Source of the DNA: DAOTXN01 sp034435435 | Lineage (GTDB): Bacteria > Chloroflexota > Anaerolineae > S140-20 | NCBI GenBank assembly: GCA_034435435.1 | Contig: DAOTXN010000117.1 | Span: 1 to 20,856, forward strand | DNA: 20,856 nt | Reading direction: 5' to 3' | Shown: positions 1 to 6,584 of the stretch, piece after piece | Position numbering within the stretch: the stretch's first letter is position 1 | How the letters are laid out: every line of letters starts with the position of its first letter | Made by a program: the position numbers and the translations under genes | The notes under the pieces: generated by a model | Databases searched by the model: none | What the model saw: only the letters and a program-made list of their open reading frames with translations | What the model was told of the DNA's origin: nothing

Positions 1-283
1 CCTGCATGTAAATCGCGTCCAGGTCGGGGCGCTCTTCGCGGTCCACTTTGACGTTGACGAACAGCGCGTTCATCAACCGCGCCGTCTCGTCGTCCTCGAA
101 CGATTCGTGGGCCATCACGTGGCACCAGTGGCAGGCCGAATAGCCAATACTCAAAAAGATCGGTTTATCTTCGACCCTGGCTTTCTGCAGCGCCTCCTCG
201 CCCCAGGGATACCAGTCTACCGGGTTGTGGGCGTGTTGCAGCAGATAGGGACTAGTTTCGTGGATCAGTCGATTGGGCATCAT
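1..283 (-). CDS. DUF255 thioredoxin-domain protein (YyaL/SSP411-like), 5' part only
   Basis: The gene reads leftward off the window edge, so only about 94 N-terminal residues of a family that is usually 600-700 aa are present. The visible part is the N-terminal thioredoxin-like DUF255 domain: HETSPYLLQHAHNPVDWYPW near the start, the redox-type motif SACHWCHVM, then FVNVKVDREERPDLDAIY. These are hallmark segments of the family (bacterial YyaL, animal spermatogenesis-associated protein 20). The C-terminal six-hairpin glycosidase-like part is outside the window. Two ATGs lie in tandem at 283-281 and 280-278. An AAGGTG Shine-Dalgarno sits only 2 nt before the first and 5 nt before the second, so the real start may be 280. 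Its biochemical role is not established. It has its own promoter (321-349) and lies after the terminator of the L,D-transpeptidase gene. Confidence 0.9.
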   Translation of the reverse strand, partial: MMPNRLIHETSPYLLQHAHNPVDWYPWGEEALQKARVEDKPIFLSIGYSACHWCHVMAHESFEDDETARLMNALFVNVKVDREERPDLDAIYMQ

Positions 284-320
284 TTCACCTTTTGTGACTT
301 TTTTGGAGGATTTTGGTCGT

Positions 321-349
321 ATTATATCTGAATGAGAGCGGGCCGTCTA
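321..349 (-). promoter_or_regulatory. sigma70-type promoter for the DUF255 gene
   Basis: On the minus strand TAGACG (349-344), a 17-nt spacer, then a perfect TATAAT (326-321). It lies about 40 nt upstream of the DUF255 start and downstream of the hairpin that ends the preceding gene. Confidence 0.65.
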
Positions 350-376
350 CAAAACGGAGACAGGAGGTGAAAATGT

Positions 377-401
377 TCCGGCGGGTCAATGACCCGCCGG
401 A
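377..401 (-). terminator. Palindromic hairpin downstream of the L,D-transpeptidase gene
   Basis: CCGGCGGGTCA at 378-388 pairs with TGACCCGCCGG at 390-400 around a single central base (a fold would open the middle into a small loop). One more T-A pair extends it to 377/401. It lies 35 nt after the stop of the leftward L,D-transpeptidase gene and is followed on that strand by AACATTTT, so it plausibly terminates that operon. The high-GC palindrome may also belong to the dispersed palindromes seen elsewhere in the window. Confidence 0.6.
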
Positions 402-435
402 GCATCACCTAATATATCTGACAGACCTGGCTTGT

Positions 436-1449
436 TCAATACACGACCTCGATGGTAGTGGCCTCGTCGGCCTGGGCGATCACCCGCTGCTCCTCGTAGG
501 GCACATCGGGTCGGCACCAGCGATAAATCCACTGCGCCGCCGCCGTGGGCGTGTTCACACAGCCGTGGCTGCGCGGCCGGCCATAGTCGTTGTGCCAGTA
601 GGTGCCGTGGATGGCGACCCCTTTGGCGGTAAAGTAGGTGACGAAACCGATGCCGGGCAAATCGTAATAGTTGCGCCCTTCGCCGCCGATCATGCGCGTC
701 GTGTGCACCTTTTGCAGCACGCGATGCGTGCCCTGCGGCGTGACCAGACCCATCATCCCCGACGAGAGGCGCGTCTCAAAGACAGGGGTCTCGCCCTCAA
801 AGCAGGTCAGCCATTGCTTGCTCAGCTCGATCAGGATGCGCTTGTCTTGTGTATCGGGTGACAAGGGGGTTAGTTCTTCGGGGTAAACGATGCGAAAATG
901 CTCGGCCCGGCCCCAGTTGACGCCGCTCCAGGTCAGCCCGTCGCGCACGCCGTACCACACCTGGCCCGCGTCGTCGGTCTGGGTCTCGACCACACGAAAC
1001 ACAGCGTCGTAGTAAAGCCGGTAGCTGCGGCTCAGAGTGAGATCGGGCTGCCGGCGCACGTCGGTATAGGGCACCGTGACCCAGGCCAGCAGTCCCGATG
1101 GTTCGACCTGGGAGACGGGGCGGTTAAAGCGGTACTCGACCGGCTGCACCCACGAGGAATAGATATAGCCGTCTATCAGCTCATACCACACCGGGTTGTG
1201 ATCGTAATGTCCTACGCCCTCAATTTCGTCCAGGACGTTGACGATGGCATCGTAGCTGCGATAGCCCACCTGCGGGGCGTCGGGATGCGGTTCGCTGTGT
1301 ACGTCCGCTCGCCAGGTGGTCACGCGGCCCAAAAAGCGGGTCTCGCGCCGGGCAGCCAGGTCGTCGGAAGGCAAAGGCGGCAGCGCCGCCAGGGCCAGGG
1401 CGCTGCCACCCCATTTCAAAAACGCACGCCGGGTAAATAATTGAGACAT
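436..1449 (-). CDS. Tat-exported L,D-transpeptidase (YkuD domain)
   Basis: 337 aa. The N-terminus carries a textbook twin-arginine signal, TRRAFLKWGGSALALAALPP (residues 6-25), so the protein should leave the cytoplasm folded. Residues about 40-190 form two SH3-like or GW-like stretches typical of wall-binding modules. Residues about 203-325 are the YkuD catalytic domain, with HGTYWHNDYG at 281-290 and the active-site motif SHGCVN, nucleophile Cys297. The family makes 3-3 cross-links in peptidoglycan or attaches proteins or sugars to it; which one this does cannot be read from sequence. An AGGA ribosome site precedes the ATG at 1449. The gene begins only 9 nt after the lpdA stop, so the two are probably co-transcribed although their functions are unrelated. 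Confidence 0.92.
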   Translation of the reverse strand: MSQLFTRRAFLKWGGSALALAALPPLPSDDLAARRETRFLGRVTTWRADVHSEPHPDAPQVGYRSYDAIVNVLDEIEGVGHYDHNPVWYELIDGYIYSSWVQPVEYRFNRPVSQVEPSGLLAWVTVPYTDVRRQPDLTLSRSYRLYYDAVFRVVETQTDDAGQVWYGVRDGLTWSGVNWGRAEHFRIVYPEELTPLSPDTQDKRILIELSKQWLTCFEGETPVFETRLSSGMMGLVTPQGTHRVLQKVHTTRMIGGEGRNYYDLPGIGFVTYFTAKGVAIHGTYWHNDYGRPRSHGCVNTPTAAAQWIYRWCRPDVPYEEQRVIAQADEATTIEVVY

Positions 1450-1458
1450 CGGTCATTC

Positions 1459-2859
1459 CTATGCATGAATGGGCTGCCCCTCCACGCCGTGAGCTGCTTC
1501 CATCAGCACTTCGCTCAACGTGGGGTGGGCATGCACGCTGCGAGCGATCTCCTCGGCGGTCAGCTCGGCGTTGTGCGCCAGCACCAGCTCGGGCAGCAGT
1601 TCGGTCACTTCGGGGCCGATCATGTGTGCGCCCAAAATTTCACCGTAGCGGGCGTCGGCGATGATTTTGACGAAACCAACCCGTTCGCCCAGGCCCAACG
1701 CCTTGCCGTTGGCCTGAAAGGGAAAGCGGCCGACTTTAATTTCGTGTCCGCGCTCTTGCGCCTCGCGCTCCGTCAGGCCAAAGCTGGCGACCTGCGGATT
1801 GCAATAAACGGCGCGCGGCAACATCTTGTAGTCCAGCTCCAGCGTTTCGCGCCCGGCGATGGTCTCGGCGGCGACCATGCCCTGGGCCGAGGCCACGTGG
1901 GCCAGCATCAGCTTACCGGTCACGTCGCCGATGGCGTACACGCCCGGCACGTTGGTGCGCATGCGCTCGTCAATTTCGATAAAGCGCCCGCGCTCGGCCA
2001 GCTTGACCCCGATGTTTTCCAGGCCAAACCCCTCCACGTTGGGCCGCACCCCAGTCATCAGCGTCACGTCGGCCTGGAGGGTTTGGGTCGCGTCGCCCTG
2101 GGACACCGTCACCTGCACGCCATCGCCGCTGGCGTCGGCCTTGACCACTCGCGTGTCGGTCAAGACATTGACCTTGAGCTTCTTGTACTCCTTGGTCAAC
2201 TCCTGGCTGATTTCTTCGTCTTCCAGCGGCAGAATTCGGTCCAGCATCTCTACCAGCGTCACGTCTACGCCGTAGCAGCGCCAGACGTAGCTAAACTCGA
2301 CGCCGATGGCTCCCGCGCCGATGACGACCGCCCGGCTGGGCAGCTTGTCCAACAGAATGGCGTGCTCGTAATGAAGCACCTTTTGCCCGTCAATCTCTAC
2401 GCCGGGGAACGAAAGAGGCCGCGCGCCGGCAGCGACGATGAGATTCCGGGTGCGCAGGGTGGTCTCCCCGCCAGCGTTCAGCGCGACGTGAACCTCCTGC
2501 GGCGAGACGATGGTCCCGGCGCCCTCGACCACGTCAATGTTGTTCTTGCGCATCAGGAACCCCACGCCTTTGACCAGCCGCTCGCTCACCTGGCGGCTAC
2601 GCTTGTAGGCCACGCCATAGTCGAGGGAGAGATTGTCAAAACTAAAACCGAACTCTTTGGCCCGGTGTTGCAACACGTGAGCCAGTTCGGCGTTTTTCAA
2701 CAGCGCCTTGGAGGGGATGCAGCCCACGTTCAAACACACGCCGCCCCAATACTTTTTTTCAACGATGGCCGTCTTGAGACCCAGTTGGGCGGCGCGGATC
2801 GCCGCCACGTATCCGCCGGGGCCGGCGCCCAGCACCGTCACGTCGTACACATCGCCCAT
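1459..2859 (-). CDS. lpdA: Dihydrolipoyl dehydrogenase (E3)
   Basis: 466 aa, normal length for the E3 flavoprotein that re-oxidises dihydrolipoamide with NAD+ in 2-oxoacid dehydrogenase and glycine cleavage complexes. Visible features: the FAD dinucleotide fold GAGPGG (11-16); the redox disulfide GGVCLNVGCIPSKALL (Cys42 and Cys47); the second nucleotide fold for NAD, GAGAIG (181-186); the FAD-binding segment YAIGDV; and the C-terminal catalytic dyad HPTLSE (His445, Glu450), which is characteristic of lipoamide dehydrogenase. The start ATG at 2859 is preceded by AGGGAAAG at good spacing. No E1 or E2 genes are nearby, so the E3 is encoded away from its complexes, as in many bacteria. The downstream gene on the same strand is the L,D-transpeptidase. 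Confidence 0.95.
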   Translation of the reverse strand: MGDVYDVTVLGAGPGGYVAAIRAAQLGLKTAIVEKKYWGGVCLNVGCIPSKALLKNAELAHVLQHRAKEFGFSFDNLSLDYGVAYKRSRQVSERLVKGVGFLMRKNNIDVVEGAGTIVSPQEVHVALNAGGETTLRTRNLIVAAGARPLSFPGVEIDGQKVLHYEHAILLDKLPSRAVVIGAGAIGVEFSYVWRCYGVDVTLVEMLDRILPLEDEEISQELTKEYKKLKVNVLTDTRVVKADASGDGVQVTVSQGDATQTLQADVTLMTGVRPNVEGFGLENIGVKLAERGRFIEIDERMRTNVPGVYAIGDVTGKLMLAHVASAQGMVAAETIAGRETLELDYKMLPRAVYCNPQVASFGLTEREAQERGHEIKVGRFPFQANGKALGLGERVGFVKIIADARYGEILGAHMIGPEVTELLPELVLAHNAELTAEEIARSVHAHPTLSEVLMEAAHGVEGQPIHA

Positions 2860-2869
2860 GTTCTTTCCC

Positions 2870-2910
2870 TGCCTTTGTGTCTTTCGTGTACTTTATGCCT
2901 TTGTGTTTCC
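2870..2910. repeat. Short direct repeat (TGCCTTTGTGT, twice) in the lpdA leader
   Basis: TGCCTTTGTGT occurs at 2870-2880 and again at 2896-2906, 26 nt apart, with the related CTTTCGTGT between. It occupies the 5' untranslated region of lpdA directly before its ribosome binding site. The wording resembles low-complexity dispersed repeats common in intergenic DNA of this kind of genome. No other copy was noticed in this window. Confidence 0.5.
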
Positions 2911-2922
2911 AAACTGCCGCAT

Positions 2923-2951
2923 ACGATAACACACTCGCGGGGCTGCGTCAA
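2923..2951 (-). promoter_or_regulatory. Probable promoter of the lpdA operon
   Basis: On the minus strand TTGACG (2951-2946), 17-nt spacer, TATCGT (2928-2923). It lies about 65 nt upstream of the lpdA ATG. The -35 is strong and the -10 matches four of six consensus bases. Confidence 0.55.
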
Positions 2952-3040
2952 GTGGGACAGCCTTGCGATTGTGTAAATCTTGAGCTCCTGCGCGGCCTTG
3001 TACGGGATTGAGCGTAAACGAGTGATCTGCTCGACTCTTC

Positions 3041-3069
3041 TTGACGCTCGCGCAAACCGATATTATACT
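3041..3069 (+). promoter_or_regulatory. Strong sigma70-type promoter of the vapBC pair
   Basis: TTGACG (3041-3046), exactly 17 nt, TATACT (3064-3069), about 47 nt before the antitoxin ATG. VapB antitoxins usually repress their own promoter; no clear inverted-repeat operator was identified here. Confidence 0.7.
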
Positions 3070-3115
3070 ATCCCCGCTGCTTTGAATAATAGACTGTGAG
3101 CCAGGGAGTTTGCCC

Positions 3116-3370
3116 ATGGATACAACTGTCACGGAACGAAGTGTAGTGGAAAAAGCACTGAGTCAACTGCCAGATGATGCTTTGAGCGATCTCATTGCGT
3201 ATATGGAGTTCCTCCAGTTCAAGCACACGCGAGACATAAAGGGTGACACAGCGCCCTTCAAACCTGTCAACCTGCCTGAAGGCATTCTGGAGGGCTATGA
3301 TTTCTCCCCTGAGCTTATTGCCCGTGCAAGACACGAGTTATGGGCCACCCTGGGAAAGGAAGCTGTATGA
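3116..3370 (+). CDS. Antitoxin of a VapBC-type pair (DUF2281-like)
   Basis: 84 aa from the ATG at 3116, which has GGGAG about 7 nt upstream. A TTG two codons earlier (3110) is a less likely start. The N-terminal half is helical and reads VEKALSQLPDDALSDLIAYM then EFLQFKH, the pattern of small DUF2281-type antitoxins. The C-terminal half (KPVNLPEGILEGYDFSPELI) is the sort of flexible tail that wraps the toxin. The stop codon overlaps the toxin start in ATGA, implying translational coupling. The expected role is to bind and neutralise the downstream PIN RNase and to autoregulate the operon. The family assignment is moderately sure; the pairing with the toxin is clear from context. Confidence 0.8.
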   Translation: MDTTVTERSVVEKALSQLPDDALSDLIAYMEFLQFKHTRDIKGDTAPFKPVNLPEGILEGYDFSPELIARARHELWATLGKEAV

Positions 3371-3771
3371 ACCGATATGTTGTGGATACCCATGCGCTTC
3401 TCTGGTATTTATCACGCAGCAAACGGCTATCCCGCAAAGCGCGTTCGATCTTTCTTCGGGCACATGACGGTCATGAACAAGTGATCGTGCCAAGCATCGT
3501 TCTTATCGAAGCAGTCTTTTTGATGCAGCGAGAGCGGATTGAAGGGCATATCACGCAAATTCTACTCGACCTCCCTGAGGATCCTCAAGCCGGAATCTAT
3601 GTCTATCCTCTAAACCTGGCAATAGCCAGAGTAGTGAAAGATTTTGGGCCCGAAGCGATACCTGAAATGCCAGATCGGATCATCGCTGCTACAGCTCGTC
3701 ATCTCGATTTGCCTTTACTCACTGCCGATACAACAATTCATAACTCCAAGATGGTATATGCTGTCTGGTGA
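3367..3771 (+). CDS. PIN-domain RNase toxin (VapC family)
   Basis: 134 aa from the ATG at 3367, which overlaps the antitoxin stop by 4 nt. A PIN domain spans the whole protein. The four acidic residues expected to hold Mg2+/Mn2+ are visible: Asp7 (VVDTHALLW), Glu48 (SIVLIEAVF), Asp103 (EMPDRIIAATA) and Asp121 (LLTADTTI). VapC toxins cut tRNA or rRNA and block translation when the antitoxin is lost; the target of this one cannot be predicted. All catalytic residues are intact, so it should be active. The HLDLPLLTADTTIH ending is typical of the VapC subgroup paired with DUF2281-like antitoxins. Confidence 0.92.
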   Translation: MNRYVVDTHALLWYLSRSKRLSRKARSIFLRAHDGHEQVIVPSIVLIEAVFLMQRERIEGHITQILLDLPEDPQAGIYVYPLNLAIARVVKDFGPEAIPEMPDRIIAATARHLDLPLLTADTTIHNSKMVYAVW

Positions 3772-3815
3772 GTGCGTTGGTTGTTCTTCATGAGCCAAAG
3801 TATTTGCTCGGGCTA

Positions 3816-3840
3816 TGTCATTCTGAGGAGCGCAGCGACA
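3816..3840. repeat. Dispersed-type repeat TGTCATTCTGAGGAGCGCAG
   Basis: The 25-bp segment starting TGTCATTCTGAGGAGCGCAG and ending CGACA sits in the 89-nt gap between vapC and the solute-binding protein gene. From general experience this wording recurs in intergenic DNA of many environmental genomes; no second copy is in this window. It makes the reading frame look open upstream of the lipoprotein gene (from 3768), which is misleading for start choice. Confidence 0.45.
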
Positions 3841-3860
3841 TACAAAATAGCGGCAAGACC

Positions 3861-5195
3861 ATGTCAAAAGCAACTTTATTGCGTCTGAGTGTATTGACCT
3901 TGCTACTGCTTGGTTGCAGTCGTTTCCGTGCGGAGGATAAAAACACTTCCACACCATCACCAGCCGCTGGAACCCCTTTCCCGACCACAGCGAGCGCCGC
4001 GCCAAGCCCAACGACGCCAAGCGACGCTGCGCCGTCTCCGACGCCGGAAACTCAACCCATTACACTGGTCCTGTGGACCAGTGAAGATTATGCTCCCACC
4101 AGCGAGACGGCCGGCGGCATGCAACTGCTGGAACAGATTCAGGCGTTTCAACAGACGCACGATGTACAGATAGAGGTAATCTTGAAAAAACGCAGCGGCA
4201 GCGGCGGCTTGCTCGACTTTCTTAGCACCGCCAGCAAAGCCGCGCCCTCTGTCTTGCCCGACCTGATCACTTTGAGCAACGCCGACCTCTATCGGGCTGC
4301 TCAAGCCGGGTTAGTCCAACCCCTGGACGCGATCATCTCACCCGCGCTTTTGGCCGACCAGTTCAACTTTGCGCGGCGATTGACCCAGGTGAACGGCGCC
4401 ACGCTGGGCGTTCTGTATCAGGCCGATCTGACCCACCTGGTTTACGACGCCAGCGTCGTGAAAGAAGCGCCCGTTACGTGGCAGGAGCTTTATTCCACCA
4501 CTGTCCCGCTCGTTTTTTCGCCCGCCCCACCTACCGATGGCCTCAACGACGCCCTGCTGGTCCAATATCTGGCTCTGGGCGGCCGGCTGACCGACGCCGC
4601 TGGCAAACCGATTCTGGATGCCGACCCGTTGACCCAGGCCTTGACCTTATTTCAACAAGGGCGTCAAGAGCGCGTCATTCCGCGCACGGTGCTCGACCTG
4701 ACCGACGCTACCGCCGCCTGGGCCGAGTTTCGCATCGGCGAGGCCGGCATGGCCCTCGTACCAGCCAGCCTGTATCTGGCAGAACGCCCCGGTCTCAGCA
4801 ACGTCGGCTTTGGCCCTGTCCCCCTACCAGAACCGGGCTTTGTAGCCGTCGGGCGCGGCTGGGCTTTGGCCCTCGTCACTCAAGACCCGACTCGCCAGAC
4901 GCTGGCTGTGGCTTTGATAGAATACCTGTTATCCACAGAAAACCACGCCGCGTGGAGCCGGGCCGCCGGCCGCCTGCCCACCCGCCAGGCGGCGCTCGAG
5001 GCGTGGGACTCGACCGACGCCTACGTCCCTTTTATTCGGGAGTTGCTGACCCAGGCCCAATCCATTCCCAATCCCGACCTGGTCGCTGTGCTGGCTGCGC
5101 CGTTGACCGACGCGCTGGCCGACGTGCTGGCCGGTCGAGCCACGCCCGAAGAGGCCGCGCAAGAGGCAGTCCAGGCGGTGGGAGGCGCGCCGTGA
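3861..5195 (+). CDS. ABC-type solute-binding lipoprotein (family 1, sugar-like)
   Basis: 444 aa from the ATG at 3861. This start is chosen because it places a lipoprotein signal peptide at the N-terminus: MSKATLLRLSVLTLLLLGC with lipobox LLLG-C and Cys19 as the lipidated residue. The longer frame from GTG 3768 adds only repeat-derived sequence. A Thr/Pro/Ser/Ala linker (about 25-65) is followed by the binding fold starting ITLVLWTSED, the beginning of carbohydrate-type periplasmic binding proteins. Later segments (DLITLSNADLYRAAQAGLVQ; GEAGMALVPASLYLAERPG) fit that family. No permease or ATPase gene is adjacent, so the transporter partner lies elsewhere or this is a stand-alone sensor. The stop overlaps the glycerate kinase start (GTGA), suggesting coupled expression and perhaps a related substrate; that link is inference. 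Confidence 0.85.
   Translation: MSKATLLRLSVLTLLLLGCSRFRAEDKNTSTPSPAAGTPFPTTASAAPSPTTPSDAAPSPTPETQPITLVLWTSEDYAPTSETAGGMQLLEQIQAFQQTHDVQIEVILKKRSGSGGLLDFLSTASKAAPSVLPDLITLSNADLYRAAQAGLVQPLDAIISPALLADQFNFARRLTQVNGATLGVLYQADLTHLVYDASVVKEAPVTWQELYSTTVPLVFSPAPPTDGLNDALLVQYLALGGRLTDAAGKPILDADPLTQALTLFQQGRQERVIPRTVLDLTDATAAWAEFRIGEAGMALVPASLYLAERPGLSNVGFGPVPLPEPGFVAVGRGWALALVTQDPTRQTLAVALIEYLLSTENHAAWSRAAGRLPTRQAALEAWDSTDAYVPFIRELLTQAQSIPNPDLVAVLAAPLTDALADVLAGRATPEEAAQEAVQAVGGAP
4063..4083. repeat. Perfect 9-bp inverted repeat inside the solute-binding protein gene
   Basis: CACTGGTCC (4063-4071), loop TGT, GGACCAGTG (4075-4083). It lies within codons for ITLVLWTSED at the start of the folded domain. 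It could form an mRNA hairpin; no function is implied. Confidence 0.6.
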
Positions 5196-6571
5196 GCTTC
5201 CCTGAAACGCTCTCTGCCGGGCGGCGTCATACGATCCAAGCCATTCAGGACGCGGCGCTGCTCGCCGTCGAGCCGGGTCAGGCCGTGCGGCGACACGTGC
5301 GCCGCCAGGGCGATATCCTCACCGTCGCTGACCGCACCTACGACCTGAGCCGCTTTCAGCAGGTTTGGGTCGCCGGCGGCGGCAAAGCCACCGCGCCCAT
5401 GGTCGCCGCCCTGGCCGACCTCCTGGGTCAGCGCCTGAGCGGCGGCGTCGTCATCACCAAATACGGACATGCAGAATTCGTCACTCGTCATTCGTCCTTC
5501 GTCCTCCTTGAAGCCGGCCACCCGATCCCCGACCCGTCCGGGATAGCCGGCGCACGCCGCTTGGCCCAGTTGGCGAGCGACGCCGGACCCGCCGACCTGG
5601 TCCTGTGCCCCATCTCCGGGGGTAGCTCGGCGCTGTTGACCCTGCCTGCGCCTGGCGTCGAGCTGGCCGACGTGCAGACGCTCACCGACCAACTGCTGCG
5701 CTGTGGGGCCACGATCAACGAGCTGAACACCGTGCGCAAACACCTGTCGCAGATCAAAGGGGGCGGGCTGGCCCGGCTGGCCGCCCCGGCCACGGTCGTG
5801 GGGCTGATCTTGTCGGACGTGGTCGGCGACCCGCTCGACGTGATCGGCAGCGGACCGACCGCGCCCGACCCAAGCGCGTTTGCCGACGCCTGGGCCGTTT
5901 TGGAGCGCCGCCGCCTGCTCGACGCCGCCCCGGGGCCGATCCTGGCCCATCTGCGGGCGGGCTTGGCGGGCAAAGTGGCCGACACGCCCAAGCCGGGCGA
6001 TCCCCTCTTTGAGCGCGTGCAAAACGTCATCATTGGCTCCAATCGCCTGGCCGCCGAGGCCGGCGTGGCCAAAGCGCGCGAGTTGGGCTTCAACACCCTG
6101 TTGCTCAGCACGTTCGTCGAGGGTGAGGCGCGCCAGGTGGCCCGTGTCGCCGCTGCACTGATCAAAGAGGTCGCCCGCTACGACCGGCCTGTGGCCCGCC
6201 CGGCCTGTCTGGTGTGGGGCGGCGAGACCACCGTGACCGTCAGCGGCGATGGTCAGGGCGGGCGTAACCAGGAATTGGCCCTGGCCGCGGCGCTGGCGCT
6301 GGATAGCTGGCCCGGCGTCGCGTTGCTGGCCCTGTCTACCGACGGCAGCGACGGCCCCACCCCCGCCGCCGGCGCTCTCGTCACCGGCGACACAGTGGAA
6401 CGCGCCCGCCAAATCGGCCTCGCCGCCGCCGATTACCTGGCCCGCAACGACAGTTATCGCTTTTTTGAGCCATTGGGCGACCTGGTCATCACCGGCCCCA
6501 CGCAGACCAACGTCAACGACCTGTTATTCATGTTTATCTTTCCGGAAGCTGCGGAGTTTTCGGGAAGATAG
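5192..6571 (+). CDS. Glycerate 2-kinase (MOFRL family)
   Basis: 459 aa from GTG 5192, with GGGAGG 6 nt upstream; the start overlaps the previous stop by 4 nt. The family phosphorylates D-glycerate to 2-phosphoglycerate with ATP and feeds lower glycolysis. Domains: N-terminal GckA-type Rossmann part with VWVAGGGKAT (58-67, Lys65), VVITKYGH and LEAGHPIPD; PISGGSSALL; the segment INELNTVRKHLSQIKGGGLA; LILSDVVGDPLDVIGSGPT; then the MOFRL domain with GGETTVTVSGDGQGGRNQEL and STDGSDGPTPAAGALV. All are strong family signatures. Residues about 96-105 (FVTRHSSFVL) are encoded by a short dispersed repeat (see 5477-5507) that sits in a variable loop between conserved blocks, so the protein is probably still active. 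The next gene follows after 13 nt. Confidence 0.93.
   Translation: MSFPETLSAGRRHTIQAIQDAALLAVEPGQAVRRHVRRQGDILTVADRTYDLSRFQQVWVAGGGKATAPMVAALADLLGQRLSGGVVITKYGHAEFVTRHSSFVLLEAGHPIPDPSGIAGARRLAQLASDAGPADLVLCPISGGSSALLTLPAPGVELADVQTLTDQLLRCGATINELNTVRKHLSQIKGGGLARLAAPATVVGLILSDVVGDPLDVIGSGPTAPDPSAFADAWAVLERRRLLDAAPGPILAHLRAGLAGKVADTPKPGDPLFERVQNVIIGSNRLAAEAGVAKARELGFNTLLLSTFVEGEARQVARVAAALIKEVARYDRPVARPACLVWGGETTVTVSGDGQGGRNQELALAAALALDSWPGVALLALSTDGSDGPTPAAGALVTGDTVERARQIGLAAADYLARNDSYRFFEPLGDLVITGPTQTNVNDLLFMFIFPEAAEFSGR
5477..5507. repeat. Dispersed GACGAAGGACGA-type repeat, coding copy in glycerate kinase
   Basis: The segment consists of degenerate TTCGTC(A/C)-type units. Fifteen bases at 5490-5504 (ATTCGTCCTTCGTCC) are the exact reverse complement of 7336-7350 at the end of the HAD gene. 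It is read in frame as FVTRHSSFVL in the glycerate kinase. Confidence 0.75.
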
Positions 6572-6584
6572 GAAAGAGGCTTTT

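Noticed and set aside
1441..2976. 511-codon open frame on the plus strand over lpdA
   Set aside because: It is antisense to a fully conserved lpdA with all its motifs; its translation is low-complexity His/Gln/Val-rich, typical of a GC-rich shadow frame.
3768..3860. Longer N-terminus for the solute-binding protein
   Set aside because: It would bury the lipoprotein signal peptide 31 residues inside the protein and is partly encoded by a dispersed repeat.
4478..5191. Upstream extension of the glycerate kinase frame
   Set aside because: This part overlaps the binding-protein gene in another frame and is Arg/Pro-rich nonsense. The kinase homology and ribosome site begin at GTG 5192.
5021..6412. 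463-codon frame on the minus strand
   Set aside because: Antisense to glycerate kinase, with no domain, ribosome site or promoter; composition is that of a shadow frame.
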